Positions 36,750 to 46,849 of a DNA stretch of 64,000 nt are shown here, one piece after another. The translations under genes were made by a program, and so were the position numbers. Each line of letters begins with the position of its first letter. The first letter of the stretch is position 1. The stretch comes from Gnetum montanum (Eukaryota > Streptophyta > Gnetopsida > Gnetales > Gnetaceae), in assembly GCA_015680685.1 (NCBI GenBank), contig MNCI01010784.1, positions 9,045-73,044 of the forward strand. Direction: 5' to 3'. The notes under the pieces are model-generated. The model was not told where the DNA came from and searched no databases. It saw only the letters and a program-made list of their open reading frames with translations.

Positions 36750-37400
36750 AGCGTAGATGTGACACCCTCTTGTGGCTGTTTGTGCTCTATGTGGCGCATA
36801 TCGGTCACCCTGACGGTTCCTCCGGAGCCCCATAGAACACAAGGCCTCTGGTCGCCGGTCAACTAGCTCACTCTATGATCATCTTGCATGCGTGCTACAC
36901 CCTGGCTCATGTGGTGTAAATCGATCACCTGGACGGTCCCTCTGAGACCCTGCGAGACATAAAACCTGCCTGATTTCTAGTTAACTTGCCCATCCTGCAG
37001 TTGTCTCACTTGTGTTCTGTGCCTCCTCCTGTGTAGCACAGAACGGTCGCCTTGATAGTCCCTTTGGGATCCCACGAGACACAAAATTTACCTAGTTGCT
37101 AGTTAATTTGCTCATCACCCCGACTTGCATTAGCACAGACTCGACACCCTTTGTGGTTGTTTGTGCATCGTGGGTGTAGATCGATCACCTCGACGGTTCC
37201 TCTGGAACCCTATAAGACAATAGGCCCTCGAACTACGGTTTAACTCGCTCCTTTTACAGTAGTCCCACATGCATCCTGTGCCCTAGTGAACACAAGTGAA
37301 AGCGTGATACCCTTTGAGGTTATTTCCGCCTAGTGTGGCGCAGATCGGTCGCCTCGATGGTCCCTTCGGGATCCTGCAAGACGAAAAGCTACCTATTTTT
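36750..37400 (+). repeat. Tat-1 leader: five imperfect tandem repeats
   Basis: Five units share a core of the form TCGRTCRCCTNGAYGGTYCC, with cores starting at 36801, 36921, 37043, 37181 and 37344 (spacings of about 120, 122, 138 and 163). Each core is preceded by GACACCCT...TGTG and followed by a YYYNGAGACACAAAR-like stretch. There is no open frame. The array lies between the primer site and gag. Confidence 0.8.
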
Positions 37401-37486
37401 GTTTTATTTAATCCTTCTGTCCTTTCATATTTTCTAGAATTTTCACATAATCTTCCTAGAATTTTCACATAATCACTTTCTTAACG

Positions 37487-40400
37487 ATGACTTCTGCCAC
37501 CACCGCTGCCGATATCTCCAACATGGAGGTGCCCTTCGCAGCCTGGGGCACTACTGGTGCTGAACGATGGTTGAATCCAACATTAGAAGCACGCCGGTCT
37601 CTCAGGATTCAAAATCAAGGACCTGAGGGCCTGGTGCAACAATACGAGCATTACAATTCCCTTTGCACGAAAGTGTAGGCTAACCTGCCCTTAGATTTGC
37701 ACGAACTCGAAGAAAAACGTAGCTTCGAGTTCGCTTACTGCAATGGCGAGGAATTCGTCCATAATCGAGGCATTTCCCCGCCTCTGACACAAGTGAACCA
37801 AAGGTTGCTAGATCAATTAATTCAGTTGGCAAAGCTCAGAGAGCAACAAGACGTGGGATCCAACTAGGAGGACGCCTTTCAGGATGGGCAAGAGGAACTC
37901 AATTCTCAATCTGACGAGGGAGGCCCAGCCAACCCCATTCCTATCCCGCCTACCCAATCCTTCTAGGTCAACTTGCTGCCTGCCGCCACCCCCTTCGCCA
38001 TCATGTCTACGCTTCAGCAATCTGCAATTGCAACTACAGTGGGTAGCCATGCTACGTTCCCAACACCTCATCATCCCTATCGCCCGGTTGCATCCGCAGC
38101 AACTATGCCACCGCAAGCCATTTATCAGCACACTACCGCAACACGCAACATACCTATCGTGGCTACTCTACCGCATGTCCACACTGTACCTACTCTACAA
38201 CCACACCTAGCTCCCATACCAATTCTGCCACATGTGACCTTCCAACCCACTATGGTAGGCCCAGGCATATCCACATGGTCGCCTCCATTTGCTTCTTCGT
38301 CCATTCCGCAATCATCGCATATGTCTCATTACACTCACCCTCAAGTCTACTCAACCCCCCAAATGGCACAACCTGGCACTGCCCCATGGGGGGTCCTGCC
38401 GGTGACTCAAACAGCTTAGTCGGTAGCTTATCCCGCTATCACTACTCTAATGATACCATCCTCTAGATGGTGGACAACGCAAACAACACCTTTGGTAGGG
38501 GTAGCCTCAACAACACAACCGATAAGTCAAATTGCCACGGTTACCATGCCACCTGTGGGGGTTGCTTCTGCAATCCCTCAATCATCTACGACATCCCCGG
38601 GTCTGGACCAAGCATTTCAACTTAATCAAACCCTAATCGAGGAAGTAAAACTCCTTAAAGTTGTTGGGTTTGATACGGTACGAGTCGTGGACTTTTACCA
38701 AGATGACCCCGTTAACCCCACAATACCTGCCTTGATACTACCACCTGGGATGTCCCTCCTGCAGTTCACGAAGTACGATGGAGAAGGAGATCCCAATACA
38801 CATCTCATCACTTTTCGGTTAGAGTCTTTGTTGTTGCAACAATGGCCGCATACGATCATTCACATTTTCGCCATGTCCCTAGCTGGGAAAGCCCTAGATT
38901 GGTATCCCACGTTGCCACGTTCATCTATTTCGACTTTGGAAGAACTCTTGACCTAGTTTGTGACACGCTTCAAGTATAACTTGAAGCCAGAAACCACATT
39001 AGATCAGTTGATGAGCATGAAGCAAGACCCAGTAGAACTAGTTCAAAAATTCATCCAACGATGGAGTGCAACCCTTAATGAAATCCGTGAACCTATCATA
39101 GAGGCTCATTTGTTAGCTGTCTTTAAGGGTGTAGTGAATGACTTCATCAAGTCAAAACTATATTACCTTGCTCCACGCTCACTTAGTCAAGCTTTCGCTC
39201 AAACAAAAAGCATACAAGACGTAGCTGAAGCAAGTAAAGACCTAGCTTATGTCACTTATAGGAACATTTTTACAAAGAAAGACAAAGGCAAGGCCCCAAC
39301 AACCATGGCAGCCATTGTGGCAGCTGAGGCTAAGCCTAAACATAGCAACAATGGAAACAAAAATACAAAGAAACCAGCTGTGCCTGCAGCCGATTCAGGG
39401 CCTAAGCCTGGCCAAGCATTACAACCTACAGCCCCCGCATCTGACACATCTGCATACACTAAACCTAATTTCAAACGTAAAGATCGTTCAAAATATACTC
39501 TGCTACCCCTTAAACCTTTAGAACTCCTGAAGCAACTATTGGCAGGAGGGTACCTTTAACACAAGCGGATGTCAAAAGAAGCAAACATGAGACATCAACG
39601 CTACTACGAGCTCCTTAGAAGCCCCTCTTTAGCCCTGCCCAACAAACCTCCAGTCCCTAAAGGTTTTAGGCTGGACAATTTTTGCGACTACCATCAATTA
39701 TGCAGTCATACCACAGATTATTGTCTATCATTGCAAGATGACATCCAAAGATTGATTGACCTAGGGCATCTAGTGCTAGATGAAGGTAGCCCAGTACATC
39801 CTAAAAACCAATCCATGTACGTCTATACCGATCCACTTAATGCCAACAATGCTGGTTACGTGATCAATGCCATCGGTATTGACAATGATCCCACGCCATC
39901 CTTCCAACCATTTATGATTCGTGTGCCCCAGCGTAGCATGCCCATGCCACCAATGGCCAATCCAAGCCCACAGTCGCCCTTCATCCTGAAAGTCCCACCA
40001 CGAACATTTGCCTCTACACCACCCATTGGTGGGGCTGTGCAACCCCATCCGCTAACACCTCTAGCCCCATTTGTCATTAGAACACTGGCATCTATGATAG
40101 CCTCCATCCTGCATAGTGACAAATAGCTTCCTCACCCTACGACGCGAGAAGCCTACGCAATAGGTGAGGTGTTGAAAAAGAACAATGTCAAAAGCATCTC
40201 GAAAACTACGTGTTTGCCCTCTAAATTCACACCTTTGTCACCTTCAACGAAGATCGATGAAAGCACAAAACTTATTACATCCTATTACCAAAAATTTGAA
40301 CCTACGTCTTGGGCCATCTCCCCTCAGGAGATTCGTCTCCTAGGATGAATCGAGGAGGAGAGTGTCAAGCAGGCAAACGGGCAAAACTTCTTGAACACCC

Positions 40401-41155
40401 TAACCTAGGTTGGGCAAATCCTAAAGCAAAAAAATACCATGTTAAGCCTATACGACTTAGTCATGGCATCCGTCTCTCATCGTGAGGCACTAGTCCGCGT
40501 ATTAACAGCAATCTCGGTCGATAAAAACATGCCGACAGATGAGAAAATGATCCACTCAGTCATACTCCCCTCTGCACCCATGGAGTCTGCACCTCCACTA
40601 ACTTTCAGCAACAAAGCCCTTATGGAAGATCCCAAAAAGGTCCAAGTGACTACTGTGCCTCTCTTCATCATAATTTGGGTTAGTCAATACCGAATCCGAA
40701 GGGTGCATGTTGACGATGGGGCAGCCACAAATGTCATCTCTTTGCCTATCATAGAGAAACTGGGCTTGGTCGACCAGATCAAACCAACAGTGACGGCATG
40801 CCTGTGGTCCTTCAACGGGGCATGTGTCCTAGTAAAAGGCACAGTTCACATAAACTTCATAGCGAGGAACGAGCTCCCCATGGATGCAACATTCGTTGTA
40901 GTCAAAGAAATGCCCGGATTTAACCTAATCTTGGGAAGATTGTGGTTAGCACAACTCGGGGTAGTTTCCTTGCCTATACACCAGGAAATTCACTTACCAT
41001 ACGAGGGAAGAGAGGTAATAATCCATGGTGACGGGGTGGTAACGCAAGCAATTAGTAACCTAAATGCAAAGCAAGGTTCAGAGGTTACAACCTCTAAAGA
41101 TGAAGTGCCTGTTCATGCACGTACCAACCATACAACGGAGGGATCGACCCAATGA
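37487..41155 (+). pseudogene. Tat-1 gag-protease polyprotein
   Basis: A single reading frame of 3669 bases starting ATG-ACT (37487), interrupted by nine stops (37676, 37865, 37964, 38417, 38954, 39557, 40124, 40346, 40406) but no frameshift. All nine are TAG, TAA or TGA, each one C-to-T change from a Gln or Arg codon. Order: short N-terminal region, Pro/Thr/Gln-rich segment (37970-38600), capsid (GMSLLQFTKYDGEGDPNTHL and the following helices, 38740-39230), Lys/Ala/Pro-rich linker, knuckle with pattern C-X2-H-X4-H-X4-C (39683-39724), and an aspartic protease near 40700-40990 whose active site reads VDDGAATN (first Asp at 40712) followed by NLILGRLWLAQLG. The frame can be followed past 41155 to about 41272. 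Confidence 0.9.
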
Positions 41156-41389
41156 AGCAATCCCCAGGTAGAAAGCATCTAGGTGGAGTTGCCCTTTCAA
41201 GTGGAGGATAGTGGTACGAGTGAGGGCCCTGGCAAAATGGCTCGACCTTATGTCCCTGTCAACCCACTAAAGGTTAGGAGATAGCTACGCATAGCATAGC
41301 AGCCTTGTAACCTCTCACCCGGTCACCATCCTCGTATATTCATTTTCTACTAAGCCCGCTAGGATGTCATCTTTTTGGCATAATACACA

Positions 41390-41482
41390 AATGGCCTGAA
41401 ATGACCTAAAACTAACAAACGGCCCAAAATGGCCTAAAACTAACAAACAGCCTGAAATGGCCTAAAATTAGCATCCCAGAGT
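41390..41482 (+). repeat. Three 30-32 bp direct repeats
   Basis: AATGGCCTGAAATGACCTAAAACTAACAAACGG-type unit repeated three times (AATGGCCTRAAA cores at about 41390, 41423 and 41455). It lies just downstream of the 3' end of the antisense gene. Confidence 0.75.
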
Positions 41483-41546
41483 GCAAAGACTTCACATAAC
41501 ACATATAATAACATGAAACAGGTTTTCCTTTTTGGAATTTTCACAT

Positions 41547-41552
41547 TTTATT
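41547..41552 (-). terminator. Poly(A) signal of the antisense gene
   Basis: The minus strand reads TTTGAATAAAATGTG, with AATAAA at 41547-41552, about 90 bases past the inferred stop at 41643-41645. The position fits a polyadenylation signal. Without transcript data this remains inference. Confidence 0.5.
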
Positions 41553-41642
41553 CAAATTTTTTACCTATTGGCGGTGTCTATAAACTCTTCCAACACAAAA
41601 AAAAAAGAGAAAAAGAGAGAGGGGAGATCCACCCTCGTGCTC

Positions 41643-44600
41643 TCACAAGCTATCCCTGTTTGCATCGCCTTCGCCGTTTGTCTCTACCGCATTCACTTGC
41701 ACATCGTCTGCTCCCATATTGCCCCCTGCCGACACCTCATTCCTTCCCTCCACGGCCCTCACATCCTTGTTAAGAGCCTGCATCCTGAAGAGTAAAGTAG
41801 TTAGCAGGGGCAACAAATGCGATAAATGACAACTGTAGCAGAGCATCAAAGTGACTAACCTAAGGGGAGCTCATGTCCATCATAGGGGGTATCTGGTCTA
41901 GACTAAGCCTAAGACGACGTTCAATCTCCTCCATCGAGATATTCACCCAAGATGTGTCGTTAAGTTGAGCATTCGCAGCAGTAACTTTCTCCTTTTCCAA
42001 AATTTTCCATCTTCGGGTTCCCAGGGAAAGGGAGGTGGTGGCGGTCTCCCCTATAGGAAGGGTCACCCCCAAATCTAGGAACTCCGTGACCTGCACCTAC
42101 TCTTTAAACTTGGCATAAGCCTTAGAAGCACCAATGGCCTTCACAAATGCCTTGTACGAGAATGCCTCCATAGCAGCATCTTTATACAGTCTTCGATGGG
42201 TTTCATTTTCTTGCTTGTATGTATACTTATGATCCCTCTGGGCCTTCCCCCATTCAAAGATCTTGGCACTGATGTCTTTCATATCTTGGCACTTCTGGAC
42301 TAGCAAATTCATTTGCATCTGTTGTTCAACTATTTCACAGGTGGATTCTACGTTCTGACGAATGACGGTCCAAAATTTGGCGTGATCGACCATAGCTCTT
42401 AGCAACTCCACAAGGTCGGAACTACGATTCATAAGGAAATTGATCCTCGACTTGAGGTTCTCCACCTCTGCAACCAATTCTATCTCTCTCTACTCGCTCC
42501 TATGAGCCCGTTTCCACAACTCCTTGTTGGTACATCTACATTCCCATAGGGAACACATCGAATGCAAAATGCATTTGTAAGCCTCATCAAATATGCGACG
42601 AGGTACTTCAGTCACATCGGGTGAAAGTGTGGGCACCGCGCCAATTTCCATAGGTCGGGCCAGGATCCATTTGAGCTGAGAGGCTGTAGAAAATGTAACA
42701 ACCATGTCAACATAACATAAATCAATACGTTTAGAGTTGTAGCATAGCAGCACAGCGACTATTAACACTCCTACTCACCTGCACAAGGATCCTCCTGTTG
42801 AAGGCATTTGATCATGTCATCAACAAGCCCCTAGACAAACGTAAACTTGTTAAGAATTTTAGCCCATGACTCCTTCTGAGGCAGAGAAGGTCCTGGTACA
42901 TCAACGGTAGCACTTGCCACACAATTAAGCATGGAAACAATAACCACGATTAAGCATAACAACAACAGCCACAATAGACTACAGTAGGGTACGTCCAAAA
43001 CCTAAGCTCACCAGTAGTCGGCTGTTGTCTCGCATCATGCTGGTCTAACACAATCGCAGTAGGTTCTGTAGAAGGCCCAGCCAGGTCCGTAAAAACTCTT
43101 ACTTCGAGCGCTACGCTTTCCCCTTTAGGAGGGCAGTGTCTTTCTTATGTTGAGAAGACAGCGCTTCGCCCGTAGGAAGAGGCTCCTTGATGACAAGAGT
43201 CCCTGCCCCAGAGACAAGAGCCCTAGTATCCCTAGCCGGGGCCCTCTCTTCCAAAGCCGGGCCCCCCGTGTCTCTATTTGTCACCCCCAGTCTGAGGGCT
43301 GACACTTCCTCGTCACCTTCTTCTTCACCTTCTTCTTCTGCTATTTGCAAAAGGTATACACACAATAAATCGAAGTTCATTAATTCAAAACTGATACCAT
43401 GCCACAAAGCACCACTTAGCTAAGCATGAAACAATTAGCATTCTAAACGCTCACCGATAGGGGGTTGCGTTCATCGCAACTTGAACCATAGTCGTCACTC
43501 CTCTTCATGAGGGCTCTCTGTAGCAGGGGAAGGTCTCTTTCTCCACAACTCCACAGGAACGGCCTCAGCCATAAGATGATCACCCTAGGTCACGTTGCCG
43601 AGTATGGCAGGGGGGTCTCCCCTACGCTGTCCTGGCCACAAGCACTATGAACCATCAAACCTTTAGTCGTTACAGAAAATGAATCCTCGACCACTTCGGG
43701 AGGAGCCTAGGCTTGCATGGTCTGAAAGATCTATCGAATCCACAGCTTGGGGATCTATTCACGATCCAGCTCGGACCAGACCCCATCCTCCTAGACCACT
43801 AGGAACTCCGTAAAGCGCTTTAGACAGCCAATGTAGAAGGTGTAGTGCATGTTAGAACAAGACTCCGTTTGCTCATGGAGCCCCAAAATCTCACCCTGCA
43901 AGCCATTACACAAGAATTCGGCCCAGTTATAATGGGCCCCTTCCTCCATGACTTCCCGCATGACCCAAGCCTGCCTAAGTCCCAAGACCTTTCCTTGGGT
44001 GAGCAATTGAGGGAATGCACGAGTACAAAAGATCGGGTATATCCCCATGGCAAGGCCGTCCTTAAGCTTTTCCATAGGGAACCCTTTCTGCTGCTTGGTG
44101 AGCCTCAACCACTCCTCAATATGCTGCTTATGGAGGGTCAACTCCTGCTTACCCTTTGACATCACATCGGCACCATCATTCGGAATGCTGAAAAAATCTG
44201 CGAATAGCTGGTCATTGATGTCAATGACCACCCGCACACCCTGCACGTATGTGTGAAAGTGACTCACCTACCCAGAAAAGGAGTTGACCAGGGAAAGCAT
44301 CTCAGCAGCAGGAACACCCAGATTCGGTGCCATAAACAAATCCATAAGCTCGGCCATCTGAATCCTTTTGAGCAAGGGGCCTAGAGCCCCTTATTCTAAC
44401 TAGCTCTAGCTTGCGGATACCTCATCATATTTGAAGTAGATGTTTCCCCTTTACCCTTTGGCAATCACCACCATCACTTCGCGGGCTTCTTTGCTCCTAC
44501 AGCAATGATCACAAAACACTGTAAAAAAAAAGAAAAAAAATGATACGAACTTGTTAACCCACCAGGTCTATACGGTGAGGGGAATAGTAGGAGTTCAGCT

Positions 44601-45948
44601 ACTAAGACTGCTTTGAGCGTAGCTTGCTTAAAAGGTCCCCTCCACTCCTTGTCCAGCCAGCCCCTCGTCCTGAAATTACTATAGAAAGAGGCGAGTGTGC
44701 GTAAGAGAGGACGGTACCCTTCCCCGCAAAGAGCAATCATGCCCGCTCACAAGCTCTTGGCAGAGGCAAATTCCTACAGGGCTAGTTGAGCTGTGGCCAA
44801 TTAATCAAGTTGATCATGAACCCCATCGTCATTAAGATGAAACCTGATGACAAGTGCATGCCATCAACCCTCGGTCAGACATAGCCAACATCGCACAATA
44901 AAATAGAGATGTAAAACTCACCTGCTAACACAGTAAACAGTCCCTTGTGGGTTCAGAAAATATGTTGCCATGTGGCGTGTGAGGTATAACGTGTTGAAGG
45001 GATGGTAGCACTGGTATTTTGGCATGTCCCGAATCCAGGCCCTCCTCCCAGCCTGCCTAGAGTCGTGTCGTCGAAAAGATATCTTAGGACGCCCCGATTT
45101 GCCCCAAGCAAAAAGGCCTCTATCATGTCAGATGCCCGCACCTTGTCCGAAGAGGACCAAATCATGAGACTAAACTGGCTGAGGAGGAATTGTAGGAAGT
45201 CTCATGCCCTGTCTCTAAACCAAACCGCTTGACCTCCCAAACATATCGAAGGAGGGGGAACGTTGGCCATAGGCCCGCCTACGTGACACAAGACTCCTTC
45301 CAGATCCAAAACCACCAATCTAGATCTTGGCCCTACCCTGCATAACGGAAACAGCAGACAATGACATCAATCATGAACATACTACATGCATGATGTAGCA
45401 ACGCCTAGCCGATCATAAGTAAAGCATAGCATGATCCCTGTTCATCATAGCACAACAAAGATGCAGAAGCCTAGTGTAACAAGAACATGCAAGTAAATGG
45501 GCATAGCCGTAAAATAACTAATAGCAGACCCAAACAAAACATGCACCGACGTCACACTTAACTAAACCCCCTCCCAAAGGTTTCACGGTCCAATAGCCTA
45601 AAGGGTCTTGGCCCCGTAACCGCAACAACCATTGTGGTATTAACTACCTTACACATCACCACAATGAGACCCTTGCACGATAGAGATGACCGAAAGAAAG
45701 CAAGACCATGACAACACCAAAGCCAAAATAACGCAACCACAGAAAATACCAGTACCAAAATAAATGAGACATAAAATCAGAATGGAAGAGGGTAGAAGAT
45801 GCAAAGGAAAAGGAAAGGGAAAGACATATAAAACTCACTGGGTCAATGATGTTTCCTCCCGCGCTGGAATGCTTGCCCGCGGCCCACGTCTCAAAGCCTT
45901 CTAGGCCTCCTCGACTTTCCCGAGCACCAACTGAGTCTTGGGAGCCAT
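41643..45948 (-). pseudogene. Antisense eight-exon gene inside Tat-1 (FCP1/NIF-like N-terminus)
   Basis: Minus-strand exons: 45839-45948, 44922-45337, 44563-44843, 43455-44518, 43012-43340, 42779-42892, 41860-42683, 41643-41777 (about 3.27 kb coding). Introns begin GTGAG (five), GTGGG or GTTAG and end AG. Each junction keeps the coherent frame, allowing for one shift each in exons 2, 4 and 5. Exons 2-3 resemble the HAD phosphatases of the FCP1/NIF type: LVVLDLEGVL (residues 44-53), FLQFLLSQF, IWSS (96-99), then FNTLYLT and LNPQGT. The second catalytic Asp is Glu, and the usual late Asp pair is absent. Exon 4 has VQGVRVVIDINDQLFADFF, like the plant-transposon domain. Exon 5 starts with an acidic run. 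Exon 7 is charged and helical. About 20 stops make it a fossil. Intron 3 (44 bp) is unusually short. Confidence 0.7.
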
Positions 45949-46095
45949 AGTCCTGCTAGCATATTTACAACCTTTGTAGAAATTCACCTTCATATGGATT
46001 GACATAGTGACTCCATGCTCCAAAATCGCCGAAGTGCTCCGATAAGGATTATGCCCTCCTAAAGCAAAAACAGCGAAATTACTAGGATTCGACCC

Positions 46096-46104
46096 CTATT
46101 TATG
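46096..46104 (-). promoter_or_regulatory. TATA-like box of the antisense gene
   Basis: The minus strand reads GCCATAAATAGGGGTC, with CATAAATAG at 46096-46104, about 150 bases upstream of the inferred start codon at 45946-45948. The first base is C rather than T. Together with the poly(A) signal, it suggests an independent transcription unit running against the element. Confidence 0.45.
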
Positions 46105-46375
46105 GCAGTAAGAGCAAAATGGAGAAACTTCTTTTCTCTCTCTCTGATTAAGGTGGCAGGCGACGGGCGGCATAGCATGCTCACCACGACATCATGACAC
46201 TATTGGCATTTAAACATCTACACGTTCCAATTTAATCACTTGCCTTCTCGAAAGTAAAAATGGTATGATAATATTTCAACTAATAATGGCCACAGTCTAC
46301 AATGACGTCAAATGAAGTAATTACGCTCCTTGCGTCAGCAATCACCTGGCATGCCTTGACATAAGGATAGCATAG

Positions 46376-46388
46376 NNNNNNNNNNNNN
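46376..46388. other. Assembly gap (13 N)
   Basis: The only run of N in the window, inside the Tat-1 spacer and about 430 bases upstream of the antisense gene's start. Its true length is unknown, so distances across it and the integrity of the protease-RT spacer are uncertain. Confidence 0.95.
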
Positions 46389-46849
46389 CCCCCAATTTCC
46401 TACCTTCATTCCTGCATTAACTACTTGATATGTCTCACGCTCGCAATGTTACCTCTCTTATTGTTGTTTAGCACAGCAAGACGTTGCATGTTACGATATG
46501 GCAACACAAATGACATCCAAACTAGTGGTTTGGCATCTATGTACAACTCGTAATTTACATCAACAATGACTGTGTCTTCAACTATCTTAGATCCCTATGC
46601 CTGGGTGGTACGCCACGACCCTAAGCAAACCTCCAATCTTTACATCACCTTATTTAGCAAGTCGCATCTCGATGTTGCTTTGTAGATTTACGTTCCGCAA
46701 AATCTCTGGTGACCCTTACCCAGGCTCTCATCTTGTGGTGGCAGGTTAAGCAAGAAATGGAAACCCACTATGCTCTATCCACACCTCTAATATGGACAGG
46801 ACCACAAGGCAAGCTCTTAAGATAGTTAAACCCTGACGCGATCAACTAG

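Larger units (their letters stand above)
41273..46849 (+). other. Candidate Ogre-type intron between protease and RT
   Basis: The protease frame and the RT frame both lie in the same frame class but are separated by 5.6 kb with no sense coding. An AAG|GTTAGG donor after 41272 and a CTGAC...CAACTAG|GAG acceptor before 46850 are both phase 0 and would join the two frames. Ogre elements are known to remove an intron at this place. The acceptor has a weak pyrimidine tract, so the exact sites are inference. The span also holds the antisense gene and a 13-N gap. Confidence 0.45.

Noticed and set aside
39256-40122. Minus-strand frames of 72-90 codons opposite Tat-1 gag
   Set aside because: Shadows of the well-supported gag frame; Gly/Trp-rich composition mirrors Pro/Thr codons on the sense strand.
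44260-44290. GTGAGT-type donor (minus strand) inside exon 4 of the antisense gene
   Set aside because: Reading straight through keeps the coherent frame, and the only nearby acceptor would make an intron of about 25 bases, too short to splice.
45558-45838. Minus-strand open frames of 60-66 codons in 45558-45838
   Set aside because: They lie within inferred intron 1 of the antisense gene, are hydrophobic because of the pyrimidine-rich text, and share no motif with known proteins.
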